60,238 bases of DNA from Anabaena sp. FACHB-1237 (GTDB lineage: Bacteria; Cyanobacteriota; Cyanobacteriia; Cyanobacteriales; Nostocaceae), in NCBI RefSeq assembly GCF_014696225.1, contig NZ_JACJPV010000026.1:1-60238 (forward strand), read 5' to 3'. Under the pieces are notes generated by a model, which was given only the letters and a program-made list of their open reading frames with translations, made no database searches and was not told where the DNA came from. Every line of letters starts with the position of its first letter. Positions within the stretch are counted from its first letter, which is position 1. Positions 27,186-35,787 of this stretch are shown in pieces. The position numbers and the translations under genes were made by a program.

Positions 27186-27392
27186 ATTATCAAAGAACAA
27201 ACATTACTAGAAAGAATCACATTTAACCCCCAAATCTTTGGCGGTAAACCAATAATTCGTGGTCGTCGTCTAGCTGTTGAACATATTTTAGGAATGTTAG
27301 CAGCAGGTGATACTATCGAAACTTTATTAGAAGCATATCCCTGGTTAGAACGGGAAGATATACAAGCCTGTTTAGTTTACGCAGCTAATTAA
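27186..27392 (+). pseudogene. DUF433 antitoxin remnant without a usable start codon
   Basis: An open frame directly after an in-frame TAA encodes a recognisable DUF433 domain: ERITFNPQIFGGKPIIRGRRL, then ILGMLAAGDTIETLLEAYPWLEREDIQACLVYAAN. It has no ATG, GTG or TTG before the conserved region; only ATT would fit. It stops at AAN, about ten residues earlier than usual. No toxin partner follows. It is a second DUF433 copy in the same operon, probably decayed. A hairpin GTGCGTTAGCTGTC/GTAACGCAC lies just upstream (27127-27165). Confidence 0.7.
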
Positions 27393-27404
27393 AACATTGT
27401 AGTT

Positions 27405-27866
27405 ATGAATAACCCAATTTCTGATAATTACATACATCTACTTATGGAAGTAAAACAACGAATTCGTTCCGCCCAATATGAAGCACTCAAAGCAGTTAAT
27501 CGAGAAATGATTAACTTATATTGGGATATTGGCCAGATGATTTTTATCAAACAACAAAATTCTAACTGGGGTAAATCTGTAGTTGAACAGTTATCAAAAG
27601 ACTTACAAACAGAATTTCCAGGTATTAGTGGTTTTTCTGCTCGAAATATCTGGAATATGAGGAATTTTTACGTCACATACAGCCAAAATGAAAAACTGCA
27701 ACCATTAGTTGCAGAAATTGGATGGACTCACAATATAGTCATTTTAGAAAAGTGTAAAGATGACTTAGAACGAGAATTTTATATGAAAATGACTCGTAAA
27801 TTTGGCTGGACAAATCAACTTCCTGATCCTGAACAAGTTGCTAAACTACTAGAAGGATTTGCATAA
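27405..27866 (+). CDS. Truncated DUF1016 (YhcG-type) protein, N-terminal domain only
   Basis: 153 residues matching the N-terminal DUF1016 domain: EVKQRIRSAQYEALKAVNREM, then LYWDIGQMIF, GWGKSVVEQL-like SNWGKSVVEQLSKDLQTEFPG and FSARNIWNMRNFY. Full-length proteins run to about 340-370 residues with a C-terminal PD-(D/E)XK nuclease domain, which is absent here. The stop at 27866 ends the protein just after the linker. It may be a degraded gene or a stand-alone DNA-binding half. It lies between cas3' and cas10d, so it is cargo in the operon. Confidence 0.75.
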   Translation: MNNPISDNYIHLLMEVKQRIRSAQYEALKAVNREMINLYWDIGQMIFIKQQNSNWGKSVVEQLSKDLQTEFPGISGFSARNIWNMRNFYVTYSQNEKLQPLVAEIGWTHNIVILEKCKDDLEREFYMKMTRKFGWTNQLPDPEQVAKLLEGFA

Positions 27867-27914
27867 AACACATCATAAAAATCAACTCTTATTTAATTTT
27901 ATTGGCAAAAAACA

Positions 27915-30900
27915 ATGGCTAAAAAAAGTAAAAAAACAGATAAATTTCAACAATTATCACTTGTAGAAATAGTAGATAACGCTAATTCTGAAACCTCAGA
28001 TGATGATTGGTTATCAGGTGATTTTGGTTTTGATGGTGATGGAGATAGAACAATTGAAACCAAAGGACAATTACTCACACTTAAACTATTAAAAGAAGCC
28101 ATACAATCGCAAAATCCCAACGATCAAGTAATGGCAGATTTTGCCGAATATGTATTACCAAATCTGGTAAAAATCGCTATTGGTGTCACAGCCAAAGGTG
28201 GTAAATTCTTTGATGAAATTGACGAAAAACGAGCAGTAGAAGGTAAAACAAAAGTTAGACGAGATAATGCGGCTGATCAATCTTTAAATACTCACTTGCT
28301 TAATGGTTTATTTCCAGCTAATTTAATCGAACAAAGGTTAGAAAAACTGGATACCACAATTAAACGAGTGGTAAAAGATAAAGAACGACGTTTAGTAATT
28401 GCTGGTTTCATTTTACATGACTTTGAAAAATTCCCAGATGCACCAGAAGAATGTCGCAAATTACCTTTAGATGAACATAGAAAAATTATTGATAAAAAAG
28501 TCAAACAATTAGGACTTGATAAATTTATCAATCCAGATAATTCTGAAGAGTATCAAGAATATATTGATGATTTATTGTGTATGGCCTATAATGCCCAAAG
28601 ACGCTGGGATACTAACTGGAATTTTTCTGAATTTGGTTTAAATCCTATTCTCAAAGATCGCACTATTCGCAGTTTATCAGATTTAACTTGTTTAGCTGAT
28701 TCTCTCGCTTCAATTATTAAACATCCTCAAGATGCAGAAAATACGAGAATTAATGAAATTATTCACAGTCTTAGTGATGGTAAATTAAAATTTACATATC
28801 ATCACATTGCCGAAAATAGAGGTGTTTTAACCAACGTTGTAAATAATGCTGTAATTGAAGCTCATACTAACTTAAATACCGCAGAAAATAGATATTATGA
28901 ACCTTTGTTATATCTACCCACAGGGGTAATTTATCTAGCGTTGCGTGATGCTCCTCCTATCTCTCGAGAAACTTTACCAAATTTGGTAGTTAATAAGATT
29001 AAATCTCTTTGTGCAGGTCAACTAAAACTCAGACAAACGGGATTTGGTAGAGATGGAAAAGGAATGAAATATGCTGAATATTACAATCTATTTTTTGATT
29101 CTCTTGGTTTAATGCAAGTTGCGTTAGATGCTACTTTACGCATTTTAAATACTGGTAAAACATCTGTTGGTAAAAGTCGCAGTGAAAATTTAGTTAAGTT
29201 TCAAAAACAAAATGTTTTATCCATTGATTATGATTTTAATTTTGATGACGATATTCGCATTGATCAAATTGCCGAATTTGGAGATCTAATTACTCGTAAA
29301 ATTTGGGAAGAAACCGTTGAAAAAATCGAAACTGCCAGAAAAAAAGATAAGAAATTACCAGAAGTTCCAGATTTTGATTTAACTCATAAAGTCGCTGAAT
29401 TTTGGAATTTAACAGAATATTTACCGCAAGTTCGAGAAATTCAACGTATCAATGAAAGTTTGAAAGAACAAAAATTAAAAGGTAATACAGGAGGTGTACC
29501 TTATGAATGGTATTATCTAGCGGCTAAATATCTGGAAAAACATCCAGGTATTGAAGATGTCCGCGAAAATTGTCAACAGGTAATTTATTACTTGACAGAT
29601 TTAATTTCCCCAATTCTGGCACAATATCAATTACCTGATGGTTGGGATGATTTAAGGTTGTGGGTATCAAGAGTGATCATGTTACCTAATACTAATCAAT
29701 CCACATCTGTCACCACTGAAATTGATAATTTTATCAATGAACTAGGTAATTATAATGCTGCGAAAAAACCAGGCAGAGGTAAACAATTAATTTGCTCAAT
29801 TTCTCATTCAGCTTATACTGTTACTGAGCAAATGGAATCAGCAGTTTTATTTACTCCCCAAGTTTATACAAATAAGCAAATGTTAGGAGGTTCTAACGCT
29901 AAACGCAACATTTCTAGTATTGCAGGCGTGGAAATGATGCTCAGACAAATATTAATGAATCAAACGCAAGCTGTAGGGAAAAGATTTGAAGATGGTAAAT
30001 ATCGCTATCTCTACTTTTATCCAACTTATTATTTCACTCCAGAAACTAATAAGTTTTTACAAAAAGCCTACACAAATATTGCCCAAACTCGTTTTGATAC
30101 TAGTATTCGTAATCATTTCATTAGTAAAGATTTACAGGTTGATTTATCTAAAGAAAATTATCAATGTGTGGATAGTTTCTTAATTGATGAAAATTTAGAT
30201 AGTGAAAAAGATCGCACTTTTAAACTTTCCTATCCTCAAGATCAACCTTTAACATTTTACTTCATGGCCTTACCACCAGGAAGAGATAGCACTGATACAG
30301 AATCTTGGGTAATGCCGAGTTGGTTAGCGTTCGCTTTTCCCATGATTTTAGATGTGAAAACTGTGGTTTCTGAGTCTCCAATTCCCCCATTTAATGATGG
30401 TGCAGAATTTGAAGAAACCGTTTTTCTTGATAGTGCGCCTCATGCTTTCCGTACTTTAGTAAAAAGAGATAGATTCCGACTTGATTACATTCTTGAAGGT
30501 TGGGAAGAGTACGGTATTCAATATTCTGCACCTTTGAATGTTTTAACTGCGGCTTACGCTATTCATTTAGATGTGAATGCTAGACAAAGTAAGACTGGTT
30601 ATGATGCTAATTGGGGGAAATTTACGGAATTAGCTAAGGATTTTGAAACCAGTCCTCTATATGTGTTCGCTTATCTGAATAAATGGGTGCGTAACCAAGG
30701 AGTGGAAACAGCTAGAGTTGAGAAAATCAAACTTTACACCTATCATTTTTACCCTTGTTTTGACCCTTATACAAAATTTGATTCTATTAAGGAGGAATTA
30801 ATTGTGGAAGAAAAATCAACTTTGAATCATCCAAAGAAATTAACGGAACTTTATCGCCGTTTTTATCGGGCAAATAAAAGGTTTAGTCCTAAAGCTAATG

Positions 30901-31286
30901 CTGTTTTAAAACCCATTGATATCGCTGCGGAAACTATTCTTAAAGCAGATTCTTGTGTGTTTAATGGGGAAAGTTTAATTTCAGCCGTAGCAGCAGAGAT
31001 TTTTAAACTTATGGATAGGGTACATTCTTCCACTGCGGAAGGACGTTGGATGATGAGTAAAAGGGAGGAAGAAAGACAAGCTGTTTTAGAGTTTGCAAAA
31101 TATTTTGTAGAGGATGTTTTTGAGGGGTGTTTTAAGAGCGATCGCGCCCGGTTAGCAGGTCGTCAATTAAACCTGATTCGAGATACCTGTGAATTTCTTT
31201 ATCGTTTAGCAGATGATGAAGAATATAAAGCACGCCCCCAAAATGAACCTGATGAAATTACTGAGATTGAAACTGAGGAAAATTAG
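27915..31286 (+). CDS. cas10d: Type I-D large subunit/nuclease Cas10d (Csc3)
   Basis: 1123 residues, as expected for Csc3. The N-terminal HD nuclease is visible: H127 in NTHLLNG and the HD pair 168-169 in GFILHDFEKFPDAPEE. The long remainder is the Cas10-like palm/large-subunit part, without a GGDD cyclase motif that I can see. In type I-D this protein recognises the PAM and supplies the HD nuclease that works with Cas3'. The ATG at 27915 follows the DUF1016 fragment by 48 bp. The stop is 3 bp before the next ATG, so the next gene is translationally coupled. Confidence 0.95.
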   Translation: MAKKSKKTDKFQQLSLVEIVDNANSETSDDDWLSGDFGFDGDGDRTIETKGQLLTLKLLKEAIQSQNPNDQVMADFAEYVLPNLVKIAIGVTAKGGKFFDEIDEKRAVEGKTKVRRDNAADQSLNTHLLNGLFPANLIEQRLEKLDTTIKRVVKDKERRLVIAGFILHDFEKFPDAPEECRKLPLDEHRKIIDKKVKQLGLDKFINPDNSEEYQEYIDDLLCMAYNAQRRWDTNWNFSEFGLNPILKDRTIRSLSDLTCLADSLASIIKHPQDAENTRINEIIHSLSDGKLKFTYHHIAENRGVLTNVVNNAVIEAHTNLNTAENRYYEPLLYLPTGVIYLALRDAPPISRETLPNLVVNKIKSLCAGQLKLRQTGFGRDGKGMKYAEYYNLFFDSLGLMQVALDATLRILNTGKTSVGKSRSENLVKFQKQNVLSIDYDFNFDDDIRIDQIAEFGDLITRKIWEETVEKIETARKKDKKLPEVPDFDLTHKVAEFWNLTEYLPQVREIQRINESLKEQKLKGNTGGVPYEWYYLAAKYLEKHPGIEDVRENCQQVIYYLTDLISPILAQYQLPDGWDDLRLWVSRVIMLPNTNQSTSVTTEIDNFINELGNYNAAKKPGRGKQLICSISHSAYTVTEQMESAVLFTPQVYTNKQMLGGSNAKRNISSIAGVEMMLRQILMNQTQAVGKRFEDGKYRYLYFYPTYYFTPETNKFLQKAYTNIAQTRFDTSIRNHFISKDLQVDLSKENYQCVDSFLIDENLDSEKDRTFKLSYPQDQPLTFYFMALPPGRDSTDTESWVMPSWLAFAFPMILDVKTVVSESPIPPFNDGAEFEETVFLDSAPHAFRTLVKRDRFRLDYILEGWEEYGIQYSAPLNVLTAAYAIHLDVNARQSKTGYDANWGKFTELAKDFETSPLYVFAYLNKWVRNQGVETARVEKIKLYTYHFYPCFDPYTKFDSIKEELIVEEKSTLNHPKKLTELYRRFYRANKRFSPKANAVLKPIDIAAETILKADSCVFNGESLISAVAAEIFKLMDRVHSSTAEGRWMMSKREEERQAVLEFAKYFVEDVFEGCFKSDRARLAGRQLNLIRDTCEFLYRLADDEEYKARPQNEPDEITEIETEEN

Positions 31287-31289
31287 ATA

Positions 31290-31898
31290 ATGACTATTCT
31301 GGATTCTACTCAGTCTTATACTTTTAGCAAATATTTTGAGATGCACATTTCACCTCAAGATTTTGCTCAAGAATTTGGCTATACATTTGCTCGAAAACGG
31401 TTGAATTTACCCCAATATCAAGAAAATCTAGACCGATTACAAGAATTGCAAGAAAGACTTGATGAAATTCTTCCATACTTTGATTTGGCCAATGAGACAA
31501 GTCGCAGAGAAGTATTAATTTCTCCAATAATTTTAGACTTAGTTCACTATACTAAATCGGAGGTGAGAATTGAATATCAAATTAAGGTGAGCGAACAACT
31601 ACAAGGTTACTTTGATTATCTAATCAAAAATCGCAATAACCTCTTAGTAATCGAAGCTAAAAAAGAGGATTTAGATTATGGTATGACTCAACTTTTTGCA
31701 GAATTAATCGCCCTAGATCAATGGCAAACAAATCAACAACAAACTCACCTTATTGGTTCAGTCACTACTGGCAAAATATGGGAATTTGCCCAACTAGATC
31801 GCCTTAATAAACATCTTGATCAAGGACTTGATAGTTATCGTGTTCCTGATGATTTAGACCCCTTAATGCGGATTCTAGTTCAAGCACTCATTTATTAA
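31290..31898 (+). CDS. PD-(D/E)XK nuclease-like protein inside the cas operon
   Basis: 202 residues. A restriction-endonuclease-like core is visible: REVLISPIILDL (~73), then D109 in GYFDYLI, a beta strand and E122-A-K124 in LLVIEAKK, then MTQLFAELIAL, whose Gln and Glu fit the helix after the D-ExK site. The family resembles orphan cyanobacterial nuclease-fold proteins related to type I restriction R-subunit N-termini. It starts 3 bp after cas10d and ends 23 bp before csc2, so it is a tightly integrated part of the effector operon. It is not a canonical I-D gene. Its role, such as accessory nuclease or passenger, is unknown. Confidence 0.8.
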   Translation: MTILDSTQSYTFSKYFEMHISPQDFAQEFGYTFARKRLNLPQYQENLDRLQELQERLDEILPYFDLANETSRREVLISPIILDLVHYTKSEVRIEYQIKVSEQLQGYFDYLIKNRNNLLVIEAKKEDLDYGMTQLFAELIALDQWQTNQQQTHLIGSVTTGKIWEFAQLDRLNKHLDQGLDSYRVPDDLDPLMRILVQALIY

Positions 31899-31921
31899 AC
31901 ATTTATTTCCAGGAGAAAATT

Positions 31922-32932
31922 ATGTCACTCTTAAAAACCGTTGATGCTAAATTATTTCAAACAGAAATTCCCTACAAACCAATGGGAAAATATGCTCACT
32001 TTTTAACTATTCGTGTTACTGAATCTTACCCTTTATTCCAAACAGATAGCGAACTAAATAAAGCACGAGTAAGAGCAGGAGTCAAAGAAAAAAATACCAT
32101 TAGCCGTCTTTCCATGTTCAAACGTAAACAGTCCACACCGGAAAGATTAGTAGGTCGGGAATTATTGCGGAAATACAAATTTATGACAGCAGAAGAATGT
32201 GAATATAACGTATCTTTTGCAATGGATAACCCTGATTGTATTATTTACGGTTTTGCTATTGGTGATTCTGGTTCAGAAAAATCAAAAGTTGTGGTAGATA
32301 CTGCATTTTCAATTACAGCTTTTGATGAGTCTCATGAAACCTTTACTCTCAATGCTCCTTTTGAAAATGGGACAATGGCTTCTAAAGGAGAAAGTGGTTC
32401 TAAAGCTGGTGAAGTCACTAGCAGAATTAACCAGCAAGATCACATTAGACCACAGGTATTTTTCCCCAGCATTGTCACTTTAAAAGACCCCACAGAAGCG
32501 AGTTTTTTATATGTATTTAATAACATCCTGAGAACTCGTCACTATGGCGCACAAACAACCCGTACAGGTAGAGTTAGAAATGAGTTAATTGGTGTGATTT
32601 TTGCTGATGGAGAAATTACCAGTAACCTGCGTTGGACTCAAGCAATATATGATGAAATGAAGGCTAGTAATACTCTCAAATCACCAGATCCTTTAGATGA
32701 AGATGATGTAATTACATCTGCTAAAAGTGCAATTGAAAGTTTAATGAATGATGAATTTATTGTGCATACTGACTTTATTGGTGATGGTTTTGTACCTTTA
32801 ATTAATGAAGTGAAAAACCTCACAAATAATGAGGCGGGAATTAAATCAATTTTGCAAAAAGCTGATACTGAAGCTAAAGAATATGCCAGCAAACATATTA
32901 GTAAAAAGAAAACAGCCGCTAAAACTAAGTAG
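31922..32932 (+). CDS. csc2: Type I-D Cascade backbone protein Cas7d (Csc2)
   Basis: 336 residues, the standard Csc2 length. An AGGAG ribosome site precedes MSLLKTVDAKLF. Family-typical features are an RRM-like core with VGRELLRKYKFMTAEECEYN, the glycine-rich stretch GTMASKGESGSKAGEVTSRINQQD and FNNILRTRHYGAQTTRTGRVRNE. It polymerises along the crRNA spacer. The basic tail SKKKTAAKTK is extended. It is followed by a 33-nt palindrome before csc1. Confidence 0.95.
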   Translation: MSLLKTVDAKLFQTEIPYKPMGKYAHFLTIRVTESYPLFQTDSELNKARVRAGVKEKNTISRLSMFKRKQSTPERLVGRELLRKYKFMTAEECEYNVSFAMDNPDCIIYGFAIGDSGSEKSKVVVDTAFSITAFDESHETFTLNAPFENGTMASKGESGSKAGEVTSRINQQDHIRPQVFFPSIVTLKDPTEASFLYVFNNILRTRHYGAQTTRTGRVRNELIGVIFADGEITSNLRWTQAIYDEMKASNTLKSPDPLDEDDVITSAKSAIESLMNDEFIVHTDFIGDGFVPLINEVKNLTNNEAGIKSILQKADTEAKEYASKHISKKKTAAKTK

Positions 32933-32942
32933 TTGAATATTC

Positions 32943-32975
32943 AGATTCCCGACTTCTCAAAGAAGTCGGGAATCT
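32943..32975. repeat. 33-nt palindrome, copy 2, between csc2 and csc1
   Basis: AGATTCCCGACTTCT, CAA, then the exact complement. The T-A pair at position 5 replaces the C-G pair of copy 1. Within the operon mRNA this would form a 15-bp stem that could stabilise the upstream csc2 message or cause partial termination. Confidence 0.8.
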
Positions 32976-32994
32976 ATACCCCATCATCACCACT

Positions 32995-33702
32995 ATGACC
33001 ATTATCTATCGCTGCAAATTAGAACTACATGACAGCCTCTATTTTGCCACTCGTGAAATTGGCAGACTGTACGAAACAGAGCCAATAATTCATAATTATG
33101 CCCTCTGTTATTCTCTAGGTTTAATTGATAGTGAAAACTATTCAACCACTGTTTCTGAAGAAAATTCCTATCGCTATTTCTGCCCTGAACAAGTGCCAAA
33201 ATATGAGGAACATTTAACTCCTTTAAATGAACAAGGAATTTATATAACTCCGGCTCGTTCTTTGCATCATTTATCTATTCTCAATACATGGAAATATGCC
33301 AATAATAACTACCATGTAGAAATGGAAAAAACCCAAAAGAATATTCCCAGTTTTGGTAGAGCAAAGGAAATTGCACCAGAAAGTCAATTTGAGTTTTTTC
33401 TCATTGCTCAAAAAAACATTAAATTACCTAAATGGATTCGTTTAGGTAAATGGATGAGCAAAGCAGAAATCACAGTGGAGAAATTACCACCACCAAAAAC
33501 TAAAACTGATTTATTCACCTGTACTCATCCTCTAAATCCTTTAGATGTCATGTTTACTAATCGAGTAATTAGCTATGATGTGGTAAATATGCCGCCAGTA
33601 AGTCTGATTCAAAATGTGCAAATGCAAGGAGAATATTACTATTTTGATGATGTCAAAAATGTAAAAATTCCCAAACAAATGCAATACAGATTTAAGGCTT
33701 AA
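32995..33702 (+). CDS. csc1: Type I-D Cascade protein Cas5d (Csc1)
   Basis: 235 residues. The N-terminal CKLELHDSLYFATREIGRLYETEPIIHNYAL is typical of Csc1, a Cas5-group RAMP that caps the crRNA 5' handle. WIRLGKWMSKAEI and the C-terminal NPLDVMFTNRVISYDVVNMPPVSLI also fit. It sits in the conserved csc2-csc1-cas6 order. The start is the ATG at 32995, 20 bp after the palindrome. Confidence 0.93.
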   Translation: MTIIYRCKLELHDSLYFATREIGRLYETEPIIHNYALCYSLGLIDSENYSTTVSEENSYRYFCPEQVPKYEEHLTPLNEQGIYITPARSLHHLSILNTWKYANNNYHVEMEKTQKNIPSFGRAKEIAPESQFEFFLIAQKNIKLPKWIRLGKWMSKAEITVEKLPPPKTKTDLFTCTHPLNPLDVMFTNRVISYDVVNMPPVSLIQNVQMQGEYYYFDDVKNVKIPKQMQYRFKA

Positions 33703-33785
33703 ATTCTCATCATTTTCACACTTACAAATCCTGTGGGGTGGACATCTTGCCCGCCCTTAACTTAGAATGTTAAACCATCAATAAT

Positions 33786-34604
33786 ATGCCTCACAGTCTC
33801 ATCCTCAACATCACCCCCCAATCCCCCATTTACCCCAACTTCCTATCTGGTAGACACTACCATGCCTTATTCCTTAATTTGGTCAGTTCTGTAGATAGAA
33901 AATTAGGTGATTATCTCCACGAATCAAATGCTGATAAGGCCTTTACCCTCTCACCTTTGCAAGTAAAAAATAAACATAAAATCCAATTCCATACTTTGCA
34001 ATATATCCATCAAAATCCTATTCCTGCCGGTAGTTCTTGTTGGTGGCGCATATCTTTATTAGATGACAATTTATTTGGTAAACTCACACCTTTATGGTTG
34101 AATCTTAACCCAGAACATCCTTGGCATTTAGGATCAGCCAATTTATTTATTACTAGCATTCAAGGTACACCCCAATCTACCCAACCTTGGTCTAATGTTT
34201 GTACTTATGCCCAATTATATGAACAGGCAAGTGAAACAGAAAGGATAATTAATTTTATATTTTCTACACCTGTAGCCTTTCGTCAAGGTGCATTTGATAA
34301 TGTTTTACCAACTAAGGAGTCTGTATTTAATAGTCTACTAAATCGGTGGCATAAATATAGCGGTATTGAATTAACTAATATTTCCTTTGAATCAGTTTAT
34401 CCTAGTGCTTTTAATATCAAAACTGAGGTGATTAGCAACTATGAAAATAAATTTATTGGTTGTTTAGGTGAAATTAGTTATCGTATTCTTGGCAATGTGG
34501 AAGCAATAGGAATTAAACAAATTAATGCTTTGGCTGATTTTGCTTTATATGCAGGTGTTGGGAGAAAAACCACTATGGGTATGGGTATGGTAAGAAGAAG
34601 GTAG
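33786..34604 (+). CDS. cas6: CRISPR pre-crRNA endoribonuclease Cas6 (type I-D)
   Basis: 272 residues with two RAMP-type ferredoxin-like halves. The C-terminal G-rich loop GVGRKTTMGMGMVRRR is diagnostic of Cas6. An N-terminal SGRHYHALFLNLV carries candidate catalytic histidines. It cuts the array transcript at the base of each repeat hairpin, leaving the 8-nt AUUGAAAC handle predicted from the repeat end. It follows csc1 by 83 bp and precedes a short tandem repeat tract. Confidence 0.93.
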   Translation: MPHSLILNITPQSPIYPNFLSGRHYHALFLNLVSSVDRKLGDYLHESNADKAFTLSPLQVKNKHKIQFHTLQYIHQNPIPAGSSCWWRISLLDDNLFGKLTPLWLNLNPEHPWHLGSANLFITSIQGTPQSTQPWSNVCTYAQLYEQASETERIINFIFSTPVAFRQGAFDNVLPTKESVFNSLLNRWHKYSGIELTNISFESVYPSAFNIKTEVISNYENKFIGCLGEISYRILGNVEAIGIKQINALADFALYAGVGRKTTMGMGMVRRR

Positions 34605-34623
34605 GTTAGGTTGAGAAAAACCA

Positions 34624-34666
34624 ACATTAAACCAACATTAAACCAACATTAAACCAACATTATTTA
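34624..34666 (+). repeat. 11-bp tandem repeat after cas6
   Basis: The unit AAACCAACATT is repeated about four times, preceded by GTTGAGAAAAACCAACATT, which resembles the hairpin at 1966. It is simple-sequence expansion of that hairpin's right arm. Confidence 0.75.
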
Positions 34667-34671
34667 TAGAA

Positions 34672-34735
34672 AGATCCCCGACTTCTTTTTTGTCTTATAA
34701 ATCAAATTTTACTTAATTTAAAAAGTCGGGGATCT
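34672..34735. repeat. Split 33-nt palindrome, copy 3
   Basis: The two arms AGATCCCCGACTT and AAGTCGGGGATCT are separated by ~38 bp of AT-rich DNA instead of a few bases. It is between cas6 and cas4. Confidence 0.7.
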
Positions 34736-34833
34736 GGGTACATTTGTAGGGTTGCGCGATCGCTTGACAATTAAGATATTCGCCACAGATCAATTGTTTT
34801 TTATTGTTTTGAAAATCAAATGGCAAATAATAT

Positions 34834-35442
34834 ATGCTATCACTTGTCACCTCTCCAGAAGATTACGTTAACATTGCCTCACTAAATCAATATTCCTATT
34901 GTCCCCATCGTTGTTGGTTAATTCATTGCGCTGGTGAATTTACAGATAATCAATACACTATTGAAGGCACAAGTTTACATGAACGAGTTCACACAATAGG
35001 AGAACTAAACCGGGAGGAAACTTACCAAATACGGGCAATTTATCTTAAATCTGATCAATATCAATTACTTGGTAAATCCGATTTAATTGAATTTCAAAAT
35101 GGCGAATTTTACCCCATTGAATACAAAAGAGGACGTAAAGGAGAATGGGATAATGATGAATTACAAGTTTGCGCTCAGGCTTTGTGTTTGGAGGAAATGA
35201 CTGGTAAAAATATCAATTCTGGTTATATCTATTATGCCCAAACACATCAACGTCAATTAGTAGAAATTACGCCAGAATTACGAGAAAATACTATTGCCAC
35301 TATTGAAGCTATAAAAATGTTGTTGTTTACTGGCACTATGCCAAAATCTGTCAAAACAAAACGCTGTGATGGTTGTAGTTTATTTTCTCGATGTTTACCC
35401 CAAGCTGTTGATAAGGTTGGACGTTATCAAGAAGCAAATTAA
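34834..35442 (+). CDS. cas4: CRISPR-associated exonuclease Cas4
   Basis: 202 residues. The iron-sulfur cysteines are present: YCPHRC near the N-terminus and KRCDGCSLFSRC near the C-terminus. RecB-type nuclease motifs lie between: LLGKSDLIEF (Asp), YPIEYKRG (ExK) and NDELQVCAQALCLEE (the QxxxY-like helix). It trims prespacers and helps select PAM-proximal ends during adaptation with Cas1-Cas2. It starts at 34834 without a strong ribosome site. It is separated from cas1 by ~345 bp of repeats. Confidence 0.94.
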   Translation: MLSLVTSPEDYVNIASLNQYSYCPHRCWLIHCAGEFTDNQYTIEGTSLHERVHTIGELNREETYQIRAIYLKSDQYQLLGKSDLIEFQNGEFYPIEYKRGRKGEWDNDELQVCAQALCLEEMTGKNINSGYIYYAQTHQRQLVEITPELRENTIATIEAIKMLLFTGTMPKSVKTKRCDGCSLFSRCLPQAVDKVGRYQEAN

Positions 35443-35520
35443 TTATCGGTAATGGGTAATTAGTAATTGCTGAAAAATCTTAACTTGTCACCTGTCACCT
35501 AAAAGCTTGTAGCTTGTAGT

Positions 35521-35640
35521 GCATTAGCGATAGCGTAACGCACTAAAAACTTGAATAGGATGCGTTACAGCTTGTATGGTGCATTAGCGATAGCGTAACG
35601 CACTAAAAACTTGAAGATGGTGCGTTACAGATTTCATCTT
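35521..35640 (+). repeat. Two tandem 60-bp repeats between cas4 and cas1
   Basis: The units 35521-35580 and 35581-35640 share their first 35 bases exactly (GCATTAGCGATAGCGTAACG and onward) and diverge near the end. Each contains the inverted pair GCATTAGCGATAGCGTAACGC-like arms and TGCGTTACAG. They are non-coding and immediately precede a family-A element. Confidence 0.75.
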
Positions 35641-35742
35641 AAGCTGTTGTGCCTTTAACTTGAATAATTAATACAAGCAAGATGCTTGTGCTACTGTAAC
35701 TTCAGGTTTTTTAATTATACATTTTAGCTGCACATTAGCTTA
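35640..35742 (+). mobile_element. MITE-like element, family A, copy 3, inside the cas operon
   Basis: 103 bp, nearly identical to 2062-2165 apart from a short change (ATTTTAGC for AGTGAGTGC). It lies between cas4 and cas1, 45 bp before the cas1 start. It may separate the adaptation genes from the upstream transcript or add its own signals. Confidence 0.75.
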
Positions 35743-35787
35743 ACATACCCTACTGTATATTTTACTGTATATTTTGAGGATTTGATC

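Noticed and set aside
31922..32932. Type III or I-B assignment of the CRISPR locus
   Set aside because: The combination of HD-bearing Cas10d, Csc2, Csc1 and HD-less Cas3' is specific for type I-D; no Cmr/Csm or Cas8 gene is present.
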